The notes: generated from the letters alone by a model not told the origin. Numbered from the stretch's first letter, positions 1 through 8,468 are shown. The stretch: 64,000 nucleotides of DNA from Streptomyces albiflavescens (GCF_014645835.1 NZ_BMMM01000002.1:753233-817232); one strand, 5' to 3'. A program made the numbers and translations.

Positions 1-544
1 AGCGCCAGCCGGTACCCGCGATGTCCGCCGCGACCAGGATGCCGCCGAGGATCTGCCCGGCCACCATGGACAGGCCGGCCGTCGCCCCGTACAGACCCAT
101 GGCTTTGGCGCGGCGCGGGCCCGCGGTCGCCGACTGGATGGTGGCGAGCACCTGCGGCAGCATCGCCGCGGACGCCGCGCCCTGCGCGACGCGCGCCGCC
201 ACCAGCGTCCAGGCGGTGGGCGCGAGCCCGCACACCAGTGAGGTCAGGCCGAAGGCCGCCATGCCGCCGAGGAAGAACTGGCGGCGGCCGAAGAGGTCGC
301 CGAGGCGTCCGCCGAGGACGAGCAGGACGGCGTACGCGACTCCGTAGCCGGCGACGACGAGTTCGAGGACGGCCTCGCTCGCGTTCAGGTCATGGCCGAT
401 GGTCGGCAGGGCTACGTTGACGATGAAGAAGTCGATGAGAGGCAGTGCCGCACCGAGCAGCACGGTGAAGAGTCCGAGACCGCCGAGCACGGGTGGTGCG
501 GCGGCGGAGCGGACTGGGGTTGTGATAGTTCCGGTTTCGGTCAC
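1..544 (-). CDS. MFS drug-efflux transporter, DHA2-like (3' end outside the window)
   Basis: This is the N-terminal 181 residues of a major facilitator protein that would export small hydrophobic compounds by proton antiport. Reading the minus strand from a GTG at 544 gives a hydrophobic first helix, the MFS signature GGRLGDLFGRR between helices 2 and 3, and RVAQGAASAAMLPQ in helix 4, as in EmrB/QacA-type DHA2 pumps. An AGAAGG ribosome site lies 9 bases before the GTG. The stop lies left of base 1, so the full length is unknown. It is divergent from the XRE regulator at 655, with palindromes in the shared promoter region, so the regulator probably controls it. The family is clear; the substrate is unknown. 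Confidence 0.85.
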   Translation of the reverse strand, partial: MTETGTITTPVRSAAAPPVLGGLGLFTVLLGAALPLIDFFIVNVALPTIGHDLNASEAVLELVVAGYGVAYAVLLVLGGRLGDLFGRRQFFLGGMAAFGLTSLVCGLAPTAWTLVAARVAQGAASAAMLPQVLATIQSATAGPRRAKAMGLYGATAGLSMVAGQILGGILVAADIAGTGWR

Positions 545-654
545 GTGGTCCAGCCTTCTCCCGGCCTCAGGCTGGTACCAGAGTCTTCTTATCCTGGTAG
601 AAGCAGTACCTGGAAACAGGTTCCGGTGAACGGCAGGCTGGAGGCATGACGACC
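545..654. promoter_or_regulatory. Divergent promoter/operator region between MFS gene and XRE regulator
   Basis: The 110 bases between the two divergent starts are richer in A/T than their flanks. They hold a perfect 10-base palindrome CTGGTACCAG at 572-581, a GGTA/TACC inverted pair at about 596-610, and a small hairpin CCTGGAAACAGG at 609-620. XRE/MmyB regulators commonly bind palindromes next to a divergently read target. The palindromes are seen directly; their use as an operator is inferred. Confidence 0.4.
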
Positions 655-1653
655 ATGGCGCAGGAGACGACGACCGGCAGCCCTGCCCCGAAGGCCACCG
701 CCGCCGCGCCGGGGACGACGCTGGGCACCGCCGCCCCGGTGGACACCCCCGAACCCCCGCAGCCGCACGGCACCGCAGCCCCCCGCGGCAGTGAGATCCG
801 GCGGCACGAGCTAGCCACCTTCCTGCGCAACCGCCGCGAACGCATCACGCCCGAGCAGGTCGGACTGCCCCGCGGCCGTCGCCGGCGCACCCCGGGCCTG
901 CGCCGCGAGGAGGTCGCGCAGCTCTCCGCCGTCGGCGTCACCTGGTACACCTGGCTCGAGCAGGCCCGTGACATCCAGGTCTCCGAGCAGGTCCTCGACG
1001 CCCTGGCCCGCACCCTGCTGCTCGACTCCAGCGAGCGCGCCCACCTCTTCCAGCTGGCCGGCGCCATCGACCCCTCGCCCGCCGCGCAGTGCCCGACCAT
1101 CACCCCGGCCCTGCGCCACGTACTCACCCAGCTGGAGCCGCTCCCGGCCTGCATCCAGAACAGCCGCTACGACATCCTGGCCCACAACCGCACGTACGCC
1201 CGTCTGATGATGAGCGATCTCGACGCCCTACCGCCCGAGGACCGCAACTGCATGATCCTCGTCTACACGAACGCGGAGTGGCGCAAGTCGATCGTGCTGC
1301 TCGACGAGACCATGCGTGTGATGGCCGCCAAGCTGCGCGCCTCGATGGCCGGACACCTCGGCGAACCCGCCTGGAAGATGCTGGTCAAGCGGTTGAAGGC
1401 GGAGTCGACGGAATTCCGGGAGATCTGGGAGCGGTACGAGGTGGTCGGCGGCGCCCGCAGCAAGACCAAGCAGTTCCTCAACCCGTACGTCGGGCTGCTC
1501 ACCCTCGACCACACAGACCTGTGGCTGGCCCCCGACATGGGCGCCCGGATGGTGACGTACGCCCCCACGGACGAGGCGACCCGCGAGCGCCTGGAGAAGC
1601 TGTACGAGATCGCGCTGGGGGCGGACGTCGAGGCCGGGGCCGGGGCCGCATAG
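655..1653 (+). CDS. XRE-family helix-turn-helix regulator with MmyB-like ligand domain
   Basis: This is a transcription factor, probably a repressor of the divergent MFS gene. After about 45 disordered, Ala/Thr/Pro-rich residues comes an XRE helix-turn-helix with the typical stretches RRERITPEQVGLPRG, RRTPGLRREEVAQL and VGVTWYTWLEQAR. The rest (about residues 130-330) matches the MmyB-type domain, which has a PAS-like fold that may bind a fatty acid or similar ligand. An ATG at 646 is possible, but GGAGG (640-644) leaves only one base before it and 10 before the ATG at 655, so I chose 655. The family call is firm; the ligand and regulon are inferred. Confidence 0.85.
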   Translation: MAQETTTGSPAPKATAAAPGTTLGTAAPVDTPEPPQPHGTAAPRGSEIRRHELATFLRNRRERITPEQVGLPRGRRRRTPGLRREEVAQLSAVGVTWYTWLEQARDIQVSEQVLDALARTLLLDSSERAHLFQLAGAIDPSPAAQCPTITPALRHVLTQLEPLPACIQNSRYDILAHNRTYARLMMSDLDALPPEDRNCMILVYTNAEWRKSIVLLDETMRVMAAKLRASMAGHLGEPAWKMLVKRLKAESTEFREIWERYEVVGGARSKTKQFLNPYVGLLTLDHTDLWLAPDMGARMVTYAPTDEATRERLEKLYEIALGADVEAGAGAA

Positions 1654-1690
1654 GCGGCACCGGGGCGTCTGTGCCGCGGGGGGCCCGAAG

Positions 1691-3154
1691 CTAGGCGGCG
1701 GATGCGTCCGGGGCCCGTACGCCCACCTCGTCCGGTACCTCCGGGGCCTCCAGCTGTCGTGCCGTCCGCTCGGCCGTGCCGCGCGCCCAGCGTCCGCTGG
1801 TCAACGCGCCCAGGACCAGGACCGCGAGACCGCACCCGGCGATGATCCACCAGCCGGGGCGGGCGGCCGACACGAACGTGTCCTGGTAGGCCGATGCCCG
1901 CACCCCGGACGCCAGCACGGCGCCGACCACGGCGACGCCGAGGGTGCCGCCGATCTGGCGGCTGGTCGAGGCGACGGCGGCGGCGACGCCCGCCTGGCTG
2001 CGGGGCATGCCGGAGACGGCGGTGTTGGTGATGGGGGCGTTCACGAAGCCGAAGCCCAGGCCGAAGAGGACGTAACCGAGGACCAGTGTGGCGTTCGAGG
2101 TCTCGGCCTCGAAGGCGGCGAAGAGGATGCCGCTCGCGGTCATCGCGACCCCGGCGACCAGGAGCGAGAAGCGCGGGCCGCGGCTGCCGACCAGTCGGCC
2201 CGACACGGGCGCGCAGACGAAGCACATGGCTGCCATGGGCAGCATCCACAGCCCCGCGTCCAGTGCGTTCAGGCCGCGGACGTTCTGCAGATAGAGCGTC
2301 GACAGGAACAGGAAGCCGCTGAGCGCCGCGAACGCGCTGACGGCGATGACGGTGGCCCCGCTGAACGGCGCCGAGCGGAAGAAGCGCAGGTCGATCAGGG
2401 GTTCGGCGCGCCGGGGTTCGTACCACAGAAGGCCGAGCAGCGCGGCGACGGCGATCGCGCCGAGGTCGAGGGTCTTGAGGGTGCCGGAGCTGGGCGCCTC
2501 GATGATCGCGTACGTCAGTGAGCCGAGCAGCGCGATGACGAGGAGCTGGCCGACCGGGTCGGGGCGGCGGGCCTTGGGGGCGCGGGACTCGGGAACGTAG
2601 CGCAGGGTGAGCAGGAGCGCGGCCAGGCCCACCGGGAGGTTGATCCAGAAGATCGACCGCCAGCCGACCGAGTCCACGAGCAGGCCGCCGACCAGTGGTC
2701 CGGCGGCCATCGAGATGCCGACCACGCCGCCCCACACACCGATCGCGCGGGCGCGCTCGCGCGGGTCCGTGAAGGTGTTGGTGATGATCGACATCGCCAC
2801 CGGGTTCAGCATCGAACCGCCGACCGCCTGCACCATGCGGAAGGCGATGAGGGAGTCGAGGTTCGGGGCGAGGGAGCACAGCACCGAGCCGATCGTGAAG
2901 ATGATCAGGCCCGCCATGAAGACCTTGCGCCGCCCGATGCGGTCGGCGGTCGAGCCCGCGAGCATCAGCAGCGAGGCCAGCACCAGGGTGTAGGCGTCGA
3001 TCGTCCACTGCATGCCCGCCACGCTCGCGTGCAGTTCCTTCTGCATCGAGGGCAGGGCGACGTTCAGAACCGTGTTGTCCAGGCTCACGATCAGCAGGCT
3101 CATACAGCAGATCGCGAGCACCAGCATCCGGTGACGGTGGCTGAGCTCTGGCAT
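1691..3154 (-). CDS. MFS transporter, DHA2/EmrB-QacA type (14 helices)
   Basis: This is a 487-residue drug/proton antiporter. Helix 1 carries the DHA2 motif SLDNTVLNVALPSM. GSTADRIGRRKVF is the loop 2-3 motif, and GPLVGGLLVDSVGWRSIFWINLP is the antiporter motif C region. The hydrophobic pattern fits 14 helices with a short, charged C-terminal tail. An upstream ATG at 3178 is in frame, but the ATG at 3154 follows a GGTGGG ribosome site and begins the usual short hydrophilic leader MPELSHRH. The start codon lies inside an inverted repeat (3146-3164). It is convergent with the XRE gene. The substrate cannot be told from sequence; similar pumps confer resistance to dyes and antibiotics. Confidence 0.88.
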   Translation of the reverse strand: MPELSHRHRMLVLAICCMSLLIVSLDNTVLNVALPSMQKELHASVAGMQWTIDAYTLVLASLLMLAGSTADRIGRRKVFMAGLIIFTIGSVLCSLAPNLDSLIAFRMVQAVGGSMLNPVAMSIITNTFTDPRERARAIGVWGGVVGISMAAGPLVGGLLVDSVGWRSIFWINLPVGLAALLLTLRYVPESRAPKARRPDPVGQLLVIALLGSLTYAIIEAPSSGTLKTLDLGAIAVAALLGLLWYEPRRAEPLIDLRFFRSAPFSGATVIAVSAFAALSGFLFLSTLYLQNVRGLNALDAGLWMLPMAAMCFVCAPVSGRLVGSRGPRFSLLVAGVAMTASGILFAAFEAETSNATLVLGYVLFGLGFGFVNAPITNTAVSGMPRSQAGVAAAVASTSRQIGGTLGVAVVGAVLASGVRASAYQDTFVSAARPGWWIIAGCGLAVLVLGALTSGRWARGTAERTARQLEAPEVPDEVGVRAPDASAA

Positions 3155-3164
3155 CCCACCAGAG
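3146..3164. promoter_or_regulatory. Inverted repeat over the MFS start codon (possible operator)
   Basis: Read on the minus strand, CTCTGG and CCAGAG face each other across a 7-base spacer that contains the start codon of the MFS gene. Such a site could bind a dimeric repressor or mask the ribosome site in RNA. The half-site CCAGAG also occurs next to the CTGGTACCAG palindrome at 572-581 in front of the other MFS gene, so one regulator might act at both. The symmetry is seen; the role is inferred. Confidence 0.35.
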
Positions 3165-3284
3165 TACGCCCTTTTCAATAGTGCGTCTAACTAATGACCG
3201 CTACATGATCTTCCGTTCCGCGTCGCGCGATCTGTTCGCCCCGGGGCCGTACGAGCACACGTCGCCGTACGCGACAATGGGGGA

Positions 3285-4439
3285 ATGTCCACGCCCACCC
3301 TCGCTCCCGCGTCCCCGCTGTCGATCGGCCCCCACACGGTCCAGCCGCCCGTCGTCCTCGCCCCCATGGCGGGGATCACGAACGCGCCGTTCCGCACGCT
3401 GTGCCGCGAGTTCAGTGGCGGCAAGGGTCTGTTCGTCAGCGAGATGATCACCACGCGGGCGCTGGTCGAGCGCAACGAGAAGACGATGCAGCTGATCCAC
3501 TTCGACGCGAGCGAGAAGCCGCGCTCGATCCAGCTGTACGGCGTGGACCCGGCGACCGTCGGCAAGGCCGTCCGCATGATCGCGGAGGAGGGCCTGGCCG
3601 ACCACATCGACCTGAACTTCGGCTGCCCGGTTCCGAAGGTGACCCGCAAGGGCGGCGGCTCCGCCCTCCCGTACAAGCGGAACCTGCTGCGGGCGATCCT
3701 CCGCGAGGCCGTCAGCGGCGCCGGGGATCTGCCGGTCACGATGAAGATGCGCAAGGGCATCGACGACGACCACATCACGTTCCTCGACGCCGGCCGGATC
3801 GCGGTCGAGGAGGGCGTGACGGCGATCGCCCTGCACGGGCGCACCGCCGCGCAGCACTACGGCGGCACGGCGGACTGGGACGCCATCGCGCGCCTCAAGG
3901 AGCATGTGCCGGAGATCCCGGTGCTCGGCAACGGCGACATCTGGTCCGCGGAGGACGCGGTGCGGATGGTGCGGGAGACCGGGTGCGACGGGGTTGTCGT
4001 GGGGCGCGGCTGCCTCGGCCGGCCCTGGCTGTTCGGCGACCTGGTGGCCGCCTTCGAGGGCCGTACGGACGCCTACGCCCGCCCGACGCTGCGCGAGGTC
4101 GCTGCCGTCATGGTCCGGCACGCCACCCTGCTCGGTGAGTGGATCGGTGACGAGGCGCGCGGTGTCATCGACTTCCGCAAGCACGTCGCCTGGTACCTGA
4201 AGGGCTTCGCGGTCGGCTCCGAGATGCGTAAGCGCCTCGCGATCACCTCGTCGCTGGCCGAACTCTCCGAGGGGCTCGACGAGTTGGACCTCGACCAGGC
4301 CTGGCCCCTCGGTGCGGACGGGCCTCGCGGTCGTACCTCCGGCAACAACCGGGTCGTCCTGCCGGACGGGTGGCTGAAGGACCCGTACGACTGCGCAGGG
4401 ATCGGCGAGGACGCGGAGCTGGATACGTCCGGGGGCTGA
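3285..4439 (+). CDS. dusB: tRNA dihydrouridine synthase, DusB-like
   Basis: This FMN enzyme reduces uridines in the tRNA D-loop to dihydrouridine with NADPH. It has 384 residues, the usual size. The FMN-binding start APMAG is at residues 26-30, the catalytic Cys114 sits in LNFGCP followed by a KGGGSAL stretch, and the phosphate-binding region GNGDI and GRGCLGRPW completes the TIM barrel. The C-terminal helical tRNA-binding domain includes RKHVAWYLKGF. The ATG at 3285 follows GGGGGAA. A GACAAT hexamer about 10 bases upstream could be a -10 box, which would make the leader very short. It is a single gene, divergent from the MFS gene and convergent with the debranching enzyme. Confidence 0.93.
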   Translation: MSTPTLAPASPLSIGPHTVQPPVVLAPMAGITNAPFRTLCREFSGGKGLFVSEMITTRALVERNEKTMQLIHFDASEKPRSIQLYGVDPATVGKAVRMIAEEGLADHIDLNFGCPVPKVTRKGGGSALPYKRNLLRAILREAVSGAGDLPVTMKMRKGIDDDHITFLDAGRIAVEEGVTAIALHGRTAAQHYGGTADWDAIARLKEHVPEIPVLGNGDIWSAEDAVRMVRETGCDGVVVGRGCLGRPWLFGDLVAAFEGRTDAYARPTLREVAAVMVRHATLLGEWIGDEARGVIDFRKHVAWYLKGFAVGSEMRKRLAITSSLAELSEGLDELDLDQAWPLGADGPRGRTSGNNRVVLPDGWLKDPYDCAGIGEDAELDTSGG

Positions 4440-4702
4440 GTGCCGCCTTGCTTCGCCTTGCTTCGCCTTGCTTCGCCTCGCCTCGCTTCGCGGGTTCGCC
4501 TACCAGCAGTGGGTGGGTCGGGGCCGTGCCGGTACATCCGCCCGTCGCGTGGCGTGCGTACTGCTCGAGGTTGCAGATGGTTCGACTTGGCTGTGCGGAG
4601 CTGTAAGCGACGGGCGGTGATGTACCGGCACGGCCCCTTCCGTGTGTGGGCGGCTGCGGGTCGGACGTGATTCCTTTTGGCTGCGGGCGGTGAACGGGCT
4701 GG
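4440..4702. other. Convergent intergenic region with 10-bp tandem repeats and a long stem-loop
   Basis: No gene is supported here. Just after dusB, a 10-base unit cttcgccttg is repeated about four times (4451-4490) with drift. It is followed by the long inverted repeat listed separately at 4520-4636. The position between two converging genes fits a bidirectional transcription terminator or an RNA 3' end structure. Confidence 0.5.
4520..4636. repeat. Long inverted repeat, 29-31 bp arms around a 58-nt loop
   Basis: The left arm (4520-4548) and right arm (4607-4636) are reverse complements over 29 positions with only a two-base bulge: 19 perfect pairs at the base (GGGGCCGTGCCGGTACATC) and 10 perfect pairs near the loop (CGCCCGTCGC). 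The 58-base loop (4549-4606) is less GC-rich than the arms. This is much longer than an ordinary rho-independent terminator, and no U-run follows on either side. It may be a terminator, a processed RNA or a miniature-element footprint. Confidence 0.65.
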
Positions 4703-6640
4703 TCAGGCGCCCCCTACGGCGGTGAGCAGAGCCAGTGGTGCCGCTGCCGAGCGGGATTCTCGGACGCAGGCGTGGGGGTACGGGACCGGCTCGCCATGGG
4801 TGTCGCGGCCGTAGCCCGCGAGGACCTCCGGGAGGCGGTGGCCGGCGGCCGTGGCCGCGTCGACGAGGGCGTGGGCGACCGTACGGGCCTCGTCGTGCAG
4901 GCCGTAGCGGGCCAGGCCCAGGGTGATCAGGGCGTTGTCGTGGGGCCAGACCGAGCCGCGGTGGTACGAGAGCGGGTGGTACGCCGGCTGGTCGGCGGCC
5001 AGCGTGCGGACGCCCCAGCCGGAGAAGAAGTCCGGCTCCAGGAGACGGCGGCCGACCAGTTCGCCGTACTCCTTGTCCAGGAGGCCGGACCACAGGAGGT
5101 GGCCCGCGTCCGACGCGAGCGCGTCCACGTGGTGGCCGTCGCCGTCCAACGCCAGTGCCGGGAAGGCGTGTTCGGTCATCCAGAAGTCCCGTTGGAAGCG
5201 ATCGCGCAGGTCACTGGCGGCCTGCTCCAGGAGGGCCGCGTACACCTCGTCGTCCCAGACCGTGCGGGCCAGGTGTGCGGTGCGGCGCAGGGCGTCGTAC
5301 GCGTACCCCTGCGCGCCCGCCGCCATCACCGGGCCGGTGGGACGGCTGCCGTCGGCCGAGCAGATGGCGCCGGGGGAGTCCTTCCAGTTCTGGTTGGCGA
5401 GGCCGCCACCGTCCGCGCGGTAGACGAGATAGCCGCGCGAGGTCAGCCCGCCGTGGTCCAGCATCCAGCCGATCGCCGCGCGGGCGTTGGCCTCCAGGCG
5501 CCGGGCCGGAGTCAGGTCGCCGGTCTGCTCCGTGTACGAGCCGAGGAGCACCAGGAAGAGCGGGGTCGCGTCGACCGAACCGTAGTAGCGCCCGTACGGC
5601 ACCTGCCCGAAGTGCGCCAGCTCGCCGTGCCGCACCTCGTGCACGATCTTGCCGGGCTGGGCCACCGCCCCGGCTCCCGTCTCCGTCGCCTGGGTCGCGG
5701 CCAGTGCGGGCAGCGTGGCGGCGGCGAGCTGGGGGCGGTAGGGGAGCGCGAAGAGAGAGGTGAGGAGGGCGTCACGGCCCAGGAGGGTGAGGAACCAGGG
5801 AACTCCGGCCGCGGGAACGCGCAGTTCCTCGCCGTCCGGGCCCGTCGCCGGGACCTGCAGCACCGCCAGGTCGGACAGGCCTCGCGCGCAGGCCGCGGCC
5901 AGCTCGGGCCAGCCGGTCGGGAAGGGCACGCCCTCCGCGAACTCGTCTTCCAGAGCCAGGAGTTGCTCGTTGGCGACTGCGGGGGAGAGCGGTACGCGAG
6001 GCTTCTGCGTGGCGCCGTGCGGACGCGCCGCGACCCGCAGCGAGAGCTCCGCCGAGCCATGCGGTTCGAGGTCCAGGGCCCATACGAGGCGACGGGCGCC
6101 CGTGCCCGTCTCCTCGACGCCGTCCGGGGCGGGCTCGGAGGTGACCGTCGTGGAGGACCGCCATTCACCGCGCCGGTAGCTGAACTCCACGCCGTCGTCC
6201 AGGACTTGACGCTGGCGGACCACGCCCGTCTTGGCGTACGTGCGGTAGTCGGAGCGCAGTTCGAACTGGTCCGTGAAGTCGGCGTCCGCGGTGACCGCGA
6301 TCCGGACCGTGGTGGGTGTCGGGCGATTGCTGGTGACCCGCAGCGCCTCCACGAACGCGCTGTCCGCGACGGCCTGTTCACGGAAGAGCGTGTACGCGGG
6401 CGGCTCGGTGCGACCACCGCGCGGCACCAGCACACAGCGTGCCGTGTCGCCGTCCGCGACCGGCGTGAGCGCCTCCGGCACCGCGCCGTCGACGGTCAGC
6501 TGCCAGCGGCTGAGGTGCCGGGCGTCCCGTACGAATAACCCGTCCGGGGAGCTGCCGCCCCGCACACCGCTGATGTCCCCGCCGTCGCCCACGGCTGCGA
6601 ACGTCCCACCGTGCACGAGCAGATGATGCCGGTCCGTCAT
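4703..6640 (-). CDS. Amylo-alpha-1,6-glucosidase / glycogen-debranching-type glycoside hydrolase
   Basis: This 645-residue protein has the two parts typical of the family. The N-terminal beta-rich domain (about residues 1-210, starting MTDRHHLLVHGGTFAAVG) matches glycogen-debranching N-terminal domains. The (alpha/alpha)6 catalytic part contains GVPWFLTLLGRDAL, HGELAHFGQVPYGRYYGSVDATPLF and YHRGSVWPHDN. It probably trims alpha-linked branches from a glucan or oligosaccharide in the cytoplasm. The ATG at 6640 follows GGGACCGGGG and overlaps the stop of the upstream hydrolase by 4 bases (ATGA), so the two are translationally coupled. The divergent ROK regulator is the likely controller. The exact substrate is not known. 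Confidence 0.87.
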   Translation of the reverse strand: MTDRHHLLVHGGTFAAVGDGGDISGVRGGSSPDGLFVRDARHLSRWQLTVDGAVPEALTPVADGDTARCVLVPRGGRTEPPAYTLFREQAVADSAFVEALRVTSNRPTPTTVRIAVTADADFTDQFELRSDYRTYAKTGVVRQRQVLDDGVEFSYRRGEWRSSTTVTSEPAPDGVEETGTGARRLVWALDLEPHGSAELSLRVAARPHGATQKPRVPLSPAVANEQLLALEDEFAEGVPFPTGWPELAAACARGLSDLAVLQVPATGPDGEELRVPAAGVPWFLTLLGRDALLTSLFALPYRPQLAAATLPALAATQATETGAGAVAQPGKIVHEVRHGELAHFGQVPYGRYYGSVDATPLFLVLLGSYTEQTGDLTPARRLEANARAAIGWMLDHGGLTSRGYLVYRADGGGLANQNWKDSPGAICSADGSRPTGPVMAAGAQGYAYDALRRTAHLARTVWDDEVYAALLEQAASDLRDRFQRDFWMTEHAFPALALDGDGHHVDALASDAGHLLWSGLLDKEYGELVGRRLLEPDFFSGWGVRTLAADQPAYHPLSYHRGSVWPHDNALITLGLARYGLHDEARTVAHALVDAATAAGHRLPEVLAGYGRDTHGEPVPYPHACVRESRSAAAPLALLTAVGGA

Positions 6641-8349
6641 CCCCGGTCCCCTCCCTTGGCGCCCGTCTCGAATGCGCTGTGTCGTGTGGTGCCGTGCCCC
6701 GTGGAGCTGTGTGCCTTGTCGAACGCGTCGTGCCCCGGGTGGGACACGACCTGGTCCGCCCCGGAGGGCTCGTGCAGCAGGTCCAGTGTCAGCGCGGCCG
6801 TCCAGCTGAAGCCGAGTGCTCCGCAGGCCTCGCCGGTGTACGGGTCCACGTACTCCGCGAACCCGGACTCCCCGGCCGTGTCGAGCAGCGCGGCCCGCAG
6901 CCCGTCCGCCCGCGCGTGCTCCCCGTGCAGCCGCAGCCCGCGCTCCAGCAGCCAGTTGGTGTTGAACCAGGCCGGCCCCCGCCAGTACCGGTGAGGATCG
7001 AACGCGTGCCCGGTCAGGTCGTAACTCGGCACGAGCCGCGTTTCTCCGCCGAGCCCGAAGTGCCGGCCGCTCGCGGTGCGTACGAGGGTGGCGGCGATGT
7101 CGCGGGGCAGTGCGGGGAGGATGAGCGGGAGCAGCCCGGCGACACTGCGCTCGGGGATCAGGGCACCACTCGGAGAGCGCCGCTCCGAAGCGTGAGCAGT
7201 GCTCTGAGAGCCCCGCTCCGAAGCGTGAGCGCCGCTCTCGTCTTCGTCCCCGCCGTACACATCCCGGCAGAAGAACATGCCCGCCGACGGATCCCACAGC
7301 CGCTCCACCAGTGCCGCCGTCAGGCGCTCGGCCCGGGCATGCCGGGCCGTCCCCGCCGCGCCCAGCTCCTGCGCGATGCGCGCCAGCGCGTGTTCCGACG
7401 CGATCAGCAGGGCGTTGAACGCAGGGTCCTCGACGGCGAACTCGCCCGCCCGTCTCCCATCACCACCCTCAACCGAGGCCCTGCGGGCCACCCCCTCGTC
7501 CACCCCGTCCGCGTACCCGCGGTCCCGGTAGTCGGTGGCGAGGCGTACGTAGCGCCCGTAGTCGAGGTCGGTCGGACGGTCCTCGGGGGTCCCGTGGTCG
7601 AGGTCGGCGCGGCGGAAGGAGCGGGCCGGGGCCGGGGTGATCCGGCTCAGCGGAGCGTCCCAGCAGGGGCTGTTGTCCATGCCCTGTTCCCAGGGGTGGA
7701 CCACGGAGGCGAGACCACCGCCGCCCAGGTCCCGGCGGTGCAGGAGATAGCGGTGCCAGGCCGCCAGGCGGGGATACATCCTGGGGAGGAAGTTGCGGGC
7801 GCGGGACAGCCCCGGGTCGGCCCGGTGCACCAGCCACACGGCGAGCGCGTGCACCGGTGGCTGCACGATTCCCGACGTCTGTACGGTGCGCGGGGCGCCC
7901 GCAGCGCGCCCCGCGGTCGAGGAGCGCCAGAAGTCGGGGCTCGGGAAGTACGCGTCGAGCGGCACGGAGGGGTTGAAGACGATGTGTGGGATCCGTCCGT
8001 CGCCCCACTGCGCGCCGAGCAGGGTCTCCAGCTCCGTCTGTGCCCGCAGCGGGGACACATGGCGCAGTCCGATCGCGATGAACGCGGAGTCCCACGACCA
8101 CTGGTGCGGATACAGGCCGCGCGAGGGCACCGTGGACGTTCCCGTCCAGTTGCCGTTCAGGACCCGGGCGGCCCTGACGTGCAGTGAACCCGTCGGGTCC
8201 CCGGGATCGTATACAAGCGATCCTGAATGGCTGATCTCGCCCGGACCGGGCGAAGAGGGCGGGCCGGAGGTGTGCACGGGAGTGCCGGAGGTACGCACGG
8301 GGGTGGTGATGCCCGTGCGCAGGGCGGTGAGCTGGGTTGTGCTGTCCAC
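6637..8349 (-). CDS. MGH1-like glycoside hydrolase (GH63/trehalase-like fold)
   Basis: This is a 570-residue (alpha/alpha)6-barrel glycosidase. YPHQWSWDSAFIAIGLRH and GRIPHIVFNPSVPLDAYFP are typical of mannosylglycerate/glucosylglycerate hydrolase-like enzymes, and YRGDY-type and WRGPAWFNTNWLLERGL segments follow. The GTG at 8349 has GGGGAG placed 6 bases upstream. About residues 370-395 hold a low-complexity insertion coded by a 33-base direct repeat (listed separately), in a region where relatives are probably shorter. It is coupled by a 4-base overlap to the debranching-type enzyme. No signal peptide is visible, so it acts on a solute or imported glycan in the cytoplasm. Family confidence is good; the substrate is a guess. 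Confidence 0.78.
   Translation of the reverse strand: MDSTTQLTALRTGITTPVRTSGTPVHTSGPPSSPGPGEISHSGSLVYDPGDPTGSLHVRAARVLNGNWTGTSTVPSRGLYPHQWSWDSAFIAIGLRHVSPLRAQTELETLLGAQWGDGRIPHIVFNPSVPLDAYFPSPDFWRSSTAGRAAGAPRTVQTSGIVQPPVHALAVWLVHRADPGLSRARNFLPRMYPRLAAWHRYLLHRRDLGGGGLASVVHPWEQGMDNSPCWDAPLSRITPAPARSFRRADLDHGTPEDRPTDLDYGRYVRLATDYRDRGYADGVDEGVARRASVEGGDGRRAGEFAVEDPAFNALLIASEHALARIAQELGAAGTARHARAERLTAALVERLWDPSAGMFFCRDVYGGDEDESGAHASERGSQSTAHASERRSPSGALIPERSVAGLLPLILPALPRDIAATLVRTASGRHFGLGGETRLVPSYDLTGHAFDPHRYWRGPAWFNTNWLLERGLRLHGEHARADGLRAALLDTAGESGFAEYVDPYTGEACGALGFSWTAALTLDLLHEPSGADQVVSHPGHDAFDKAHSSTGHGTTRHSAFETGAKGGDRG
7172..7240. repeat. 33-bp in-frame direct repeat inside the MGH1-like hydrolase gene
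   Basis: CCGCTCCGAAGCGTGAGC occurs at 7180-7197 and again at 7213-7230, a 33-base (11-codon) period, and the flanks AGAGCGCCGCT and AGCGCCGCTCTC are mutually inverted. The protein reads twice through HASER. The length is a multiple of three, so the reading frame survives. It looks like a REP-type palindrome captured inside a coding sequence, and it probably sits in a surface loop. Confidence 0.6.
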
Positions 8350-8468
8350 TCAGGTCTCCCCGAAGACGTCCGACCGGCCAGTTCGGCAGTAGGCACCGTA
8401 GAGTTACGTCTATTTAACACGCAAAACTCAATATGTAATGCAGAGTTGGGGAACGCAAGGGGGTGCGC
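8350..8468. promoter_or_regulatory. Divergent promoter region, glycosidase operon / ROK regulator
   Basis: This 119-base spacer is unusually A/T-rich at 8400-8445 (runs such as TCTATTTAACACGC and CTCAATATGTAATG). It has facing GAGTT/AACTC half-sites near 8403-8430. ROK repressors of the NagC/XylR kind bind A/T-rich operators in such positions. I infer that it holds both promoters and the ROK operator; the exact boxes cannot be fixed by eye. Confidence 0.4.

Noticed and set aside
8195-8225. Palindrome-like GGATCG...CGATCC with a TTGTATAC core
   Set aside because: It resembles a GntR-type site but is inside the coding start of the MGH1-like hydrolase and explained by its codons; no support for an operator.
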